NCBI GenBank assembly: GCA_036563875.1
Contig: DATCLO010000001.1
Location: forward strand, 1-39,422
Origin: ZC4RG29 sp036563875
GTDB taxonomy: Bacteria; Bacteroidota; Bacteroidia; Cytophagales; Cyclobacteriaceae
DNA length: 39,422 bases
Direction of reading: 5' to 3'
Shown here piece after piece: positions 1 to 8,646 of the stretch; the first letter of the stretch is position 1; every line of letters begins with the position of its first letter. Position numbers and translations under genes: made by a program. The notes under the pieces were generated by a model that had not been told where the DNA came from, did no database searches, and saw only the letters and a program-made list of their open reading frames with translations.

Positions 1-691
1 TCACGTGTTGCCCATAGGGGTACGGGGTATTGTGGTAGCAGGCCTTCTTGCTGCGCTTATGAGTTCTTTGGCGGGTGTGTTTAACGCATCGTCTACGCTG
101 TTCACGATGGACTTCTATTCCAGGCTGCGGCCTAATGCTTCCCAGGATCGCCTGGTGTGGATTGGCCGCGTAGCGACAACGGTAATGGTGGTCATCGGTC
201 TGCTGTGGATTCCCGTAATTCAGGGAGGTAAAGGTCTTTATGATTATCTGCAAGGCGTGCAGGCGTACCTCGCCCCTCCTATTTTCGTCGTGTTCTTCTT
301 TGGAATTTTCATGAAGCGGCTCAACGCAAAGGGTTGTCTGGCTGCGCTCATCGTTGGTTTTGCTATGGGTGTCTTCCGCCTTATCGTCGATACTCCGGTA
401 AAACTCATGGAAAATTTTTCTTACGAACCAGGCTCATTCCTGTGGATAGTTAACAATACCTTCTTCCAGTACTACAGTCTGCTGATCACCATCGTATGTG
501 TCCTGGTGATGATTGGTGTAAGCTATGCATCACCTGCGCCGGCGTATGATAAGATCTCAGGACTGACATTTTCAACTATGACCGAGGAAGATCGCCAGAG
601 AACACGAGCTTCATGGACGACGAAAGACGTGGTGACCTCTGCGCTGCTCTTGGTGGTAATCCTGATAGCGTACCTGTACTTCACCGGCTGA
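1..691 (+). CDS. Sodium/solute symporter (SSS family), C-terminal part only
   Basis: This is the C-terminal ~230 residues of a sodium:solute symporter; the reading frame is open to the left window edge, so the N-terminus lies outside. The visible part has about five hydrophobic segments and the SSS-typical stretch with SSLAGVFNASSTLFTMDFY, which in SGLT-like transporters covers the conserved small-residue helix near the Na+ site. A C-terminal hydrophobic helix ends just before the stop. It should sit in the inner membrane and import a sugar or similar solute with Na+. A NUDIX-type sugar regulator lies 58 bp downstream on the same strand, which supports a carbohydrate substrate. The exact substrate cannot be read from this fragment. 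Confidence 0.88.
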   Translation, partial: HVLPIGVRGIVVAGLLAALMSSLAGVFNASSTLFTMDFYSRLRPNASQDRLVWIGRVATTVMVVIGLLWIPVIQGGKGLYDYLQGVQAYLAPPIFVVFFFGIFMKRLNAKGCLAALIVGFAMGVFRLIVDTPVKLMENFSYEPGSFLWIVNNTFFQYYSLLITIVCVLVMIGVSYASPAPAYDKISGLTFSTMTEEDRQRTRASWTTKDVVTSALLLVVILIAYLYFTG

Positions 692-749
692 TGCGTCGGA
701 AGGAATTACAGGCGCGATTTATCCGGGTTCGATCAAACTTTACATGTGA

Positions 750-1439
750 ATGACCCCTCAACTTTACCGAAAAGCCGACCGGCTGCTCGTGGCGGCAGAC
801 TGCATCATCTTTGGGTTTGATGGCCGACAACTCAAGGTGCTGCTTGTCAAGCGAAGCTTTGAACCCGAGGCCGGCCGTTGGTCGCTGGTTGGTGGCTTCG
901 TCAACGCCGGGGAGAGCGTCAATGACGCAGCCGCTCGTATCCTGAAAAGGTTGACCGGCCTGGATAATATCTACATGGAACAGCTCCATTGCTTTGGCGA
1001 CGTTAATCGGGATCCTGCAGCCCGGGTCGTTTCCGTGGCTTATTATGCGTTGATCAACATTGCCGATTACAGCCGCCAACTCAATCTTGAACACGAGCCC
1101 CACTGGTTTTCACTCAAGGAACTACCTGACCTCATCTTCGACCATAGCCAGATGGTAAAGCTCGCAGTGGAGCGCCTTCAGCAAAAGGTAGCTACCCATC
1201 CTGTAGGCTTCGAATTGCTCCCGAGGAAATTCACACTCCCTCAACTCCAGAACCTGTACGAGGCGATTTATCAGGCGAAACTCGACCGACGCAACTTTAG
1301 CCGAAAGATTTTATCGCTTGGTATACTTAAGAAGCTGGACGAGAAAGAAAAAGAAAGCTCAAAGAAAGGCGCGTTCCTTTATGTGTTCGATCGCAAGCGT
1401 TACGAGCAACTCTCACACGAAGGATTGAAATTCGTCTGA
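750..1439 (+). CDS. NUDIX-fold transcriptional regulator (AraR/NrtR-like), catalytically degenerate
   Basis: A 229-residue protein with an N-terminal NUDIX domain (about residues 10-145) and a C-terminal winged-helix-like domain (about 150-225). This is the architecture of NrtR-type regulators and of the Bacteroides AraR arabinose regulator. The NUDIX box is recognisable (G-F-V-N-A-G-E and the later R...TGL), but the metal-binding REUXEE glutamates are replaced (RILKRL), so hydrolase activity is unlikely and a ligand-sensing role is likely. It follows the symporter on the same strand, so a sugar-pathway repressor or activator of genes upstream of the window is the natural guess. ATG at 750 is the only start that leaves the domain intact. 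The family call is firm; the effector is inferred. Confidence 0.82.
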   Translation: MTPQLYRKADRLLVAADCIIFGFDGRQLKVLLVKRSFEPEAGRWSLVGGFVNAGESVNDAAARILKRLTGLDNIYMEQLHCFGDVNRDPAARVVSVAYYALINIADYSRQLNLEHEPHWFSLKELPDLIFDHSQMVKLAVERLQQKVATHPVGFELLPRKFTLPQLQNLYEAIYQAKLDRRNFSRKILSLGILKKLDEKEKESSKKGAFLYVFDRKRYEQLSHEGLKFV

Positions 1440-3839
1440 TCAGTTTACATCCCGTTCTTCCACTTCGAAGGTAAGCTGCGTGGTGCCCGGCATGCCATCG
1501 GGCGTCAGTCCTTCTACATGCATGAGGTATGTTCCCGGCAAGTCACCCGCGTAAAAGACAAGTTCGGTTGGCGCGTCGTCGTTCGTCTTCACATCCGGTG
1601 CCCAATACAACAATGTCCGGTGGTCTGGCAACCGGCTCTTGATCTGGTCTTCTGTTTCGTAGACAGGCGAATAAAATTCACGCTGCCAGGTAAGGCCGTC
1701 GTAAGGCGTGACCCATGCGCGACGGTCGAGTTCAAATCCTGCCAGATCTCCCGTGTAGGTTTTGTAGCTGGCGATGCCCATAAACGAAATCCTGCCATAA
1801 AAATACCGTGACGCAACAACATCAAGGCGCCAAACCTTGAGCGGATCGAAATTGATTATGGAGTTCACGTTGAATACGGGCACACCATCGAGCAGCACGA
1901 GGGGATTCTCTCTAAACATCTCGCCCGATTTCTTATTCACCACGTGAAAGAAAAAATTGCCTTGTCGCTTTCTCACCATGATTGGAGACACATACTCCCG
2001 CATCACTTCCTCCATCACCGGAAACCTCGTGTAGTCGTCTAGGTAATACTGCTGATCTGGAGTTCTGTAGAATGCAAGCGTGTCGTTATGCGGGGGAATG
2101 ATCTTGTTCTTTTCTTCTTCCCGATAAGCATTGTGAAGTTGCATGTTGATGCTTCTCGAGAGCAGCGTAGACTCAAGTGACGGGTCCAGACTAAAGTGAG
2201 GTAATGAGAAACGCTCGCTCATCCTGCTATCAAAAGGACGGTCCATAGAATAGCGGTAAACCGAATCCCTGCTCCAGTCCGTTTGCACGATCACCTGGCC
2301 GGGACCATAGAAATCTGCCAGCTCATGAACTACCCTTCCCTTAGTCGTGCTCTGAGTGCCGGTAAACTGGAACCTCTTGCCGGGAACGGATAGATAAACC
2401 GGGATCGCCGGCGCAGGCTTTCCATCCTGGGTGTTCACCAGGTTTCCCGTTATCAGATGCCCCCTGTATTCGGGTTCAAAGGCATGACTTGTGTTTCCGT
2501 CCGCAATACTCTGCCAGGCAAAACGACGCCATCCATGTGTAAGCATCAGGTTATCGGCACACATTGCTGCATCTTCAGCCGTGCTGAAATAGTACTCAGG
2601 CGATTCAATGGTGCCGGGTAGATCGGACGTAAGAAGAAGATAGGTCGCAATGCTTGCCCGTTCCTCAAATTGTAAAGAATCAAGTCTGAATACAGAAACA
2701 GACAACGATGCCGGTTTACGGTGCCCCTGCGTATTTGTTGTTGACAATCTCGTTTTGATCGCCTCGCGCGTACCCACGACCTTCTTGTCTGCAACCGCGT
2801 CAATGTTTAGTAAATTCTCAGGGCGCTTGAAATACAACCGCTCACAGACGGGTCGTTGCTCGTAGTCAAATACAGTGATATGTGTTATGCCGTCACGAAG
2901 ACTGGACTTGTCAACATTGAAGGACGCTCTTCCCGCAGAAAGTTGACCACGTAAAACCTGCATCGCTGCGAGCCGGCTATGAACAATCACCGTGACTTCG
3001 GATCGGGTGACAGAAGTTGGATCGTTGGATCGCACGGTTATGGACACTCGTTCGTCATTGTCGCTGACAGACAAGGCATAGCCTGTCGACATTACTGCGG
3101 GAAGATCTTTACGTCCGAGTACGCGTCCACGGCCATCGGTGATTACAGCGCTGTATTTAACACTATCGACCGGGGTCATCGTAAAATTCCCCAGCCCGAA
3201 TCGCGCTGGAGAAAACATAGCGATGGTATCTTCGTCGTTGCTCAGGACATATCCTCTGAAGGCTGACAGTCCGCGGCCGGTAGCGTCCACCACACGAAAT
3301 GCCACTTTCCCGTCAATACCGGATATCATGTTACCTCCTTCCGGGAAAAACTGTATGTCGAGATCACGGCTTGCAACCTGCTGCTGCAATCCCAGGGGCT
3401 TAAACGGATTCACAATCGTGATGGAGCGATGGAAGAAGAAGTCCGGACTGTAATTCCTCATCCAGCGCGTGTATGCACGCAGCGTATAGTTGCCAGAGTT
3501 GAGGCTTGCAGGCAAAAACAACGACGTGTGCCCTACACCATCCTTCACAGGTACTTTCGCCTGCAGTACGGGCTGATTTGTTGCGTCGAGAATTTCCACG
3601 TACACAACACGGCTCATCCCAAGGGGTCGGTGCATAGAACCGTCAACAACGTATGCGCGAAACCAGATGTGATCGCCGGTGATGTAGGTCGTCCGGTCCG
3701 TATGGATGAATACCTTCTCCTGAAGATTTTGCTTGCGATAGACGTCAAGCCTTTCTCCCGGATCCGTACGATCCTGAGCCAACGCCACCATCGGGAACGC
3801 TAGTACAATCAGGAGAAGTAGCAGGCGGAAGGTCGACAT
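1440..3839 (-). CDS. Secreted MG2-domain protein with TonB plug-like segment
   Basis: A 799-residue protein with a clear Sec signal peptide (MSTFRLLLLLIVLAFPMVALAQ). Residues about 40-145 look like an alpha-2-macroglobulin MG2 domain (EKVFIHTDRTTYITGDHIWFRAYVVD and SGNYTLRAYTRWM). Near residues 640-700 there is a segment resembling a TonB receptor plug (LLDGVPVFNVNSIINFDPLKVWRLDV), but no beta-barrel follows. It is last in a tight minus-strand set: secreted protein, TonB receptor, DUF4249 lipoprotein, this gene, with 12 bp to DUF4249. Such proteins accompany TonB/DUF4249 systems in Bacteroidota; their function is not established. Periplasmic or outer-membrane-associated location is inferred. 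No catalytic residues are evident. Confidence 0.8.
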   Translation of the reverse strand: MSTFRLLLLLIVLAFPMVALAQDRTDPGERLDVYRKQNLQEKVFIHTDRTTYITGDHIWFRAYVVDGSMHRPLGMSRVVYVEILDATNQPVLQAKVPVKDGVGHTSLFLPASLNSGNYTLRAYTRWMRNYSPDFFFHRSITIVNPFKPLGLQQQVASRDLDIQFFPEGGNMISGIDGKVAFRVVDATGRGLSAFRGYVLSNDEDTIAMFSPARFGLGNFTMTPVDSVKYSAVITDGRGRVLGRKDLPAVMSTGYALSVSDNDERVSITVRSNDPTSVTRSEVTVIVHSRLAAMQVLRGQLSAGRASFNVDKSSLRDGITHITVFDYEQRPVCERLYFKRPENLLNIDAVADKKVVGTREAIKTRLSTTNTQGHRKPASLSVSVFRLDSLQFEERASIATYLLLTSDLPGTIESPEYYFSTAEDAAMCADNLMLTHGWRRFAWQSIADGNTSHAFEPEYRGHLITGNLVNTQDGKPAPAIPVYLSVPGKRFQFTGTQSTTKGRVVHELADFYGPGQVIVQTDWSRDSVYRYSMDRPFDSRMSERFSLPHFSLDPSLESTLLSRSINMQLHNAYREEEKNKIIPPHNDTLAFYRTPDQQYYLDDYTRFPVMEEVMREYVSPIMVRKRQGNFFFHVVNKKSGEMFRENPLVLLDGVPVFNVNSIINFDPLKVWRLDVVASRYFYGRISFMGIASYKTYTGDLAGFELDRRAWVTPYDGLTWQREFYSPVYETEDQIKSRLPDHRTLLYWAPDVKTNDDAPTELVFYAGDLPGTYLMHVEGLTPDGMPGTTQLTFEVEERDVN

Positions 3840-3851
3840 TGCTTTCTGTGG

Positions 3852-5021
3852 TTATTCCCAAAAATCCGGCTGCTCGTTAGTGCCCTGGTGGTACTGTCTG
3901 CAATCAATGCATTGTGTATCTGCCGAGGTGTAGCCTATAATGGCCGGACCGCCATTAGTAACGGCATTGATGATCAAAGCTGTCTTGTTGCTCTGCATGT
4001 ACTCCTGCATATAAATCGTATCAATTTCGAAGGGGCTGCAGAACGGTAACGCACGCTGGTAACCACCGACGGGAGACGGCAAATTTGAAACCGAGACAAA
4101 GATTCTTTTTTCGACTGACCGCCCAACACTGAAATATCCCAGGGCGTTAGGTCTCCCGGGATTTACAGATCGAATATTGCCCGTAACCTGTGTAGGTTGC
4201 GGATCGAAGATCGTTCCAATGCTTTCGGTATTTTTCTGCAGTTCGGTCCAAAAGTTGTACTCGCTTTGATCCATAGTGAACTGCCGTACAAGGAGGCTGT
4301 ATTTCAGTGCCAACTTCCAGCTGCTGGCTGGCAAAGTGAACACGGTGCGCTTGACTACCGCGTCCTCAGCTAATCCCTTCGTACTGTAAATTTGGATATT
4401 TGAGAACGGTGTGGTTTTCCAGCAATAAAAGATCCACTCTTCGGGTTTTCTTGATCTCACTTCCTCTAGTACCGGATCCCAGATGAGCGACGAGTTGAAA
4501 GTCGCGCTGTACATTGTAGTTTCAACCACCTTCCAGCGATAAAACCGGGAATCACTCTCAGCATCGTGCGTGGTGACCTGAAACTCAACCTCACGCCCGT
4601 CCGAAGTCCATGTAACGCTATCAATGGGAGGAGACAGTTTGTACGTGACAGGGTCCGAAACATATTCCTCTCCACCGCCAAGCACGATTCTCAGTCTGCA
4701 CGACTCGCCCGCGTCAAGGCTGATACCGCCCGCACTGTATTCTCCGAATGAAATTTCAGGGAGGTTAAAGGTTGCGCCATTCTCAGTCTCTATGGTGACC
4801 AGAGCGCCCGGCACGACTTGTACTTGCGATGGCGTTTGGTCTCCATTGAGCGGCATTGATCGGGTCAATTTGATCGTTGCTTCCGGGTCGGCTAAATCCA
4901 CAATTCCATCGACGACAAGATATTCAGTAGTTGACTCAACCACGGGTGGATTGAATGGGTCGACGCAGCTCACGGCAACATACAACACAAAACACAATAT
5001 GATGAATAGCGTACTTCTCAT
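3852..5021 (-). CDS. DUF4249 family lipoprotein
   Basis: A 389-residue protein whose N-terminus ends in a lipobox (VAVSC, followed by VDPFNPP), so it should be a lipoprotein. The pattern of cysteine, VDPF, then a region of beta strands with EYLVVDGIVDL is typical of DUF4249, a Bacteroidota family encoded almost always next to a TonB-dependent receptor. The receptor ends at 5025, only 3 bp upstream of this start, so the two are surely co-transcribed. By analogy with SusD-like partners it may help capture or present substrate at the cell surface, but no DUF4249 function is proven. The C-terminal region has several cysteines (CSPF, CIDCRQ). Confidence 0.85.
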   Translation of the reverse strand: MRSTLFIILCFVLYVAVSCVDPFNPPVVESTTEYLVVDGIVDLADPEATIKLTRSMPLNGDQTPSQVQVVPGALVTIETENGATFNLPEISFGEYSAGGISLDAGESCRLRIVLGGGEEYVSDPVTYKLSPPIDSVTWTSDGREVEFQVTTHDAESDSRFYRWKVVETTMYSATFNSSLIWDPVLEEVRSRKPEEWIFYCWKTTPFSNIQIYSTKGLAEDAVVKRTVFTLPASSWKLALKYSLLVRQFTMDQSEYNFWTELQKNTESIGTIFDPQPTQVTGNIRSVNPGRPNALGYFSVGRSVEKRIFVSVSNLPSPVGGYQRALPFCSPFEIDTIYMQEYMQSNKTALIINAVTNGGPAIIGYTSADTQCIDCRQYHQGTNEQPDFWE

Positions 5022-5024
5022 TCG

Positions 5025-7790
5025 TCAAAATCTAAAGTTGTACGTTATTGTGGGAACGGGCTGCGCAAAGATCGACAGTTTGTATCCCCTGATCTCACCG
5101 TTCTCCGATCTGAAGAATACGGAGTATGCATTTTTCCTCCCCGTGAGATTGTAAACCGAGATCGTCCACGAGCTGTGGGCTAGCTTACGAATCTTATGGT
5201 TCCCTTCGATATTCATCCCAAAGTCAAACCGATAGTAGTCGGGAATGCGCGCCTGATTCCTGTTCGTGTACAAAAGCCGCTCGGCACCGTCAAGGATGTA
5301 GCGCTGAACGGGAACGGTCACCGGACGACCTGTGCTGTACGTAAAGTTGAGTGAAACACTGAAACGCCTGCTGAACCGGTAGTTGCTGATCACCGTCACG
5401 TCATGCGGCTTATCGTAATTGCTTGGATACTCCATCCCATCGTTGATGGTCTCCCCTGTTTCAGCCCCGGCAGTTTTCAGGAACGAACGCGAATAGGTGT
5501 AACTGATCCATCCGTTAAGTTTTCCCGTTACCTTTTTTAGCATCAACTCCACACCATAAGCTCGTCCCTGCGTACCGATGACATCCGTTTCAATGTGATG
5601 GTTCATCGTCAGCAATGCACCGCCCTTGAAATCGAGAAAGTCGTCAAGCGTCTTGTAATAGGCCTCAATGGAGGTCTCAATAGTGTTGGCTTTGAAATTC
5701 CGGTAATAGCCAATGGAAAACTGATCTCCCACCTGCGGTCTTATGTGGGCGTCGCTGAGTTTCCAGGTGTCTGTTGGCGCGATCGCCGTTGTGTTTGACA
5801 GGAGGTGGATGTATTGTCGCATGCGCTGATAGCTGAGCTTCAACGAAGCGGCATCTCCAAGCATGTATCGTACAGAAGCTCTCAATTCGGGACCATGGTA
5901 GGTCGCGATCGACTTACCCTTGCCGTATTGCAGCGTATCCGTCATGGAGCTCTCTGAGCGAGGCTGACCAGGTATATACTGAATGACGCCCTTGGGTCCG
6001 AGATAGTTATAGAACGAATACCGCAAGCCGGCATATAATGTAAGTCGTTTGGAGAGTTCAAACTCGTCGCCCACGTATACAGCCCCTTCGAGGGCTTGCT
6101 CATCCTCAAGGTTGTCGGGAACCACGAGTGATTCGGATCCCAATGGCTGAAGTGTGCCCGGCGAAAGGTCATACCGCATAGCGGATGCGCCAAAGGAAAG
6201 GAGATTCTGATCATTTAGCTGATATGAGAAGTCAGCCTTTCCTGAAATCTGCTGTATTTCGTAGTCCATACGAACCGAAGTCGCGGGGTTCTTGTCGCTG
6301 GAGACCTTGAAATTGTATTTGTTGAACGTTGCTGTCAGCACGCTGTAGAGTCGGTCACCGATCGCATGCTTCCATCGTGCCGACGTGTTGAAGTTGCTGT
6401 AGTGATACAGCGTGTCACTATTCAGCCTGAACCGGTCGTCGCTGTAGTACGCTGTAACATCCACAGTATTGCGACTGTCGGCTTCATGATTAAAATGGAA
6501 GTTGAGATCGTAAAATGAGCCCGTGCTGTTTTGTAAGCTTTCGTTGGGAATACGATCAAGAATCCAATCCGAATACGTCGAGCGTCCACCTATGAGAATT
6601 GACGACTTGTCCTTTCGGAGAGGCCCTTCCAGCGTGAGTCTTCCCGTGATCGGTCCGATCCCTCCTGACGCGGTGAATTTCTTCTTGTTCCCTTCGCGAG
6701 ACGTGACTTCCATTACGGAGGATATCCGGCCACCGTGCTCGGCCGGCGTCCCGCTCTTAAACAGCTCCACATCCTTCACAACGTCGGGATTGAAGGCCGA
6801 AAAGAACCCGAACAGGTGGGACGGATTAAAAATCGTGGCGTCGTCGAGAAGCGTCAAATTCTGATCAACTGAACCTCCCCTCACGTTAAGACCTGTAGAA
6901 CTCTCGCCGACGGACTGTACACCAGGAAGTGTAAGAACTACCTTCATCACATCCGTCTCTCCGAAGGCTACCGGGACCTGCTTCATCATTTTTATATCGA
7001 GCCGCTCCAAGCCCATCCGCGTTCCGGACACATTAGCACCACGCTCCGATTCGATGATCACTTCCTTTAGTGGCGTAATTGATTCAACCAGCTCGATATC
7101 AAGTCTGCCGTTGTCATATACCATTAACTGGCGAACTGTTTCACGCATGCCGACACAGGAGATGCGAATGGTATTGCGGCCCGTTGGAAGTTCGAGTGAG
7201 TAAAATCCGAAGGGATCGGTTGCCGCACCTCTCCCTGTAGCTTCGTGCAACACAACTGCCCCGACGACAGGTTCTCCATTGACTTCATTACGAATGTGGC
7301 CGGTAATTACGGCCGTACCACCCCTGACTCTTCGGGTACGCTTTCCTATCTCGATTATCCGGGTCTCTTCGGTCAATCGCTTCCTTTCTTCAGCATCGTG
7401 AAGGTAATCCAGGAGGGCAACGTCGAATTCACCCTGGACCGGACGCACATCAAAAAATCCTATCGGAAGTTCTGCGCGTATTTCACGACCGCGAGTCAGA
7501 TAGACCTTTCCGGAGGGATCGGCGAAGTAATGATAGTCCGTATACTGAAACAATGAGTCGAAAACGACGCCAAGTTCGACGTCATTAAATATCCCAGTAA
7601 CCGTCAACGAATCAAACTCCTTTCCATCGTAATAGATGCGATGCGGTGTTTGTGCTTCTACCTCCCGTACAAAATCAGGAAAGGGTGCTTGCCTGAACTC
7701 ACCGCGGATGCGATGGAGTTCCTGTGCAAGCGCCGTGGTGCTGGGTAATAACAGGGTTGCGATGAAGAGGGTCTGGTAGATTTTTCTCAT
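5025..7790 (-). CDS. TonB-dependent outer-membrane receptor with STN-like and carboxypeptidase-regulatory domains
   Basis: A 921-residue outer-membrane receptor. Order of parts: signal peptide (1-22), an STN-like region (about 25-100, including a DSLFQYTDYHYFAD stretch), a carboxypeptidase-D regulatory-like beta sandwich (about 158-240, ITGHIRNEVNGEPVVGAVV), a plug (about 265-365, with GGSVDQNLTLLDDATIFNPSH), and a 22-strand-type barrel to the end. The C-terminus finishes with an aromatic strand (TITYNFRF), as expected for barrel assembly. The STN-like region would allow signalling to an anti-sigma factor, but no sigma/anti-sigma pair is in the window. It is co-transcribed with DUF4249 and the MG2 protein. 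The substrate is unknown; receptors paired with DUF4249 are not clearly glycan importers. Confidence 0.93.
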   Translation of the reverse strand: MRKIYQTLFIATLLLPSTTALAQELHRIRGEFRQAPFPDFVREVEAQTPHRIYYDGKEFDSLTVTGIFNDVELGVVFDSLFQYTDYHYFADPSGKVYLTRGREIRAELPIGFFDVRPVQGEFDVALLDYLHDAEERKRLTEETRIIEIGKRTRRVRGGTAVITGHIRNEVNGEPVVGAVVLHEATGRGAATDPFGFYSLELPTGRNTIRISCVGMRETVRQLMVYDNGRLDIELVESITPLKEVIIESERGANVSGTRMGLERLDIKMMKQVPVAFGETDVMKVVLTLPGVQSVGESSTGLNVRGGSVDQNLTLLDDATIFNPSHLFGFFSAFNPDVVKDVELFKSGTPAEHGGRISSVMEVTSREGNKKKFTASGGIGPITGRLTLEGPLRKDKSSILIGGRSTYSDWILDRIPNESLQNSTGSFYDLNFHFNHEADSRNTVDVTAYYSDDRFRLNSDTLYHYSNFNTSARWKHAIGDRLYSVLTATFNKYNFKVSSDKNPATSVRMDYEIQQISGKADFSYQLNDQNLLSFGASAMRYDLSPGTLQPLGSESLVVPDNLEDEQALEGAVYVGDEFELSKRLTLYAGLRYSFYNYLGPKGVIQYIPGQPRSESSMTDTLQYGKGKSIATYHGPELRASVRYMLGDAASLKLSYQRMRQYIHLLSNTTAIAPTDTWKLSDAHIRPQVGDQFSIGYYRNFKANTIETSIEAYYKTLDDFLDFKGGALLTMNHHIETDVIGTQGRAYGVELMLKKVTGKLNGWISYTYSRSFLKTAGAETGETINDGMEYPSNYDKPHDVTVISNYRFSRRFSVSLNFTYSTGRPVTVPVQRYILDGAERLLYTNRNQARIPDYYRFDFGMNIEGNHKIRKLAHSSWTISVYNLTGRKNAYSVFFRSENGEIRGYKLSIFAQPVPTITYNFRF

Positions 7791-7809
7791 TCAGTGCGGG
7801 CAAATTTCA

Positions 7810-8550
7810 TTAATCCAACGATTCATAGTGACGAATCAATGATATCATCATTTTTTCCCTGTCAATTTGATCAACCCGGTTTGCTCGAGCAAACTGTTTC
7901 AACGCCTTTTTCTTGTCTGCCAAAGCCTTCAATACTGATGCTTTGTTTTTGATCGTAAACGACTTTCCGTCTTTTACAAGGTAGTAATTTGTCCTTTCAA
8001 GAAACCGGACGTTCACCGTCCCGTTTTCTATTGTCTCATGCCGTTCTTTCCGGTGCTTGCAAAGCAGTTTTATGCTTCCATCGTGCAGCAGTTCATAATA
8101 GCCCCGCCGGAGTCCGCCCCAAATAGAGTCTTCAGTTACACTGACGAAATGATGACCCAGTAGGTCAAAGTATTCCACCAGGTCATCGTGAAGCCTCACG
8201 TCCGTTACATAACCTCTTTGATCAAAGTGCTCGATAACCAGCTGATCCTGGACGAGGTCATACTGCATGGGCACATTATCAAACAGTTCACCCGAATACT
8301 TAATGGAACCTTCTTCCAAATATTCTGAGCCGAAGAAAGGAAAGCCGTCGTAGGGTTCGGGGATGGGAACATATTCGCTGCCGTTGTACAGTGCCGACTG
8401 TAGCCGCTGCGCTTGTTCGTAAGAGGCAACCGCTGATGAAACAGCCTGCGCCAGGAATGCGCTGTCTGCCGAAAGACTCTGACACCTGGCGGTCTGACCA
8501 GGAACGATGGCGGCTGCAATCAGCAATAACACGGTAGTTGGTAGTCTCAT
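7810..8550 (-). CDS. Secreted protein of unknown function, first gene of the receptor cluster
   Basis: A 246-residue protein with a Sec signal peptide (MRLPTTVLLLIAAAIVPGQTARCQ). I do not recognise a characterised domain. After the signal the sequence is mixed alpha/beta, with a C-terminal basic helical segment (KALADKKKALKQFARANR) near residues 207-225. It lies 19 bp upstream of the TonB receptor on the same strand, so it probably begins that operon. Its leader contains an imperfect -7-like sequence (ATATTTTG on the minus strand about 15-25 bp before the ATG), which is too weak to call. A periplasmic accessory role for the receptor is a guess from position only. Confidence 0.7.
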   Translation of the reverse strand: MRLPTTVLLLIAAAIVPGQTARCQSLSADSAFLAQAVSSAVASYEQAQRLQSALYNGSEYVPIPEPYDGFPFFGSEYLEEGSIKYSGELFDNVPMQYDLVQDQLVIEHFDQRGYVTDVRLHDDLVEYFDLLGHHFVSVTEDSIWGGLRRGYYELLHDGSIKLLCKHRKERHETIENGTVNVRFLERTNYYLVKDGKSFTIKNKASVLKALADKKKALKQFARANRVDQIDREKMMISLIRHYESLD

Positions 8551-8646
8551 CTGGCTTAAGAACCTACAAAATATCCAATCTTGCCGAATTTCTCAGCGGA
8601 GTTCCGACTTTTGTGCAGGAACATTGACGCTAACGCCCCGTTGGGG

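Noticed and set aside
681..1103. Antisense frame opposite the NUDIX regulator and similar long frames opposite nadB, nosD, GH106 and others
   Set aside because: They are shadow frames of well-supported genes, lack family motifs, and have no promoter or ribosome site.
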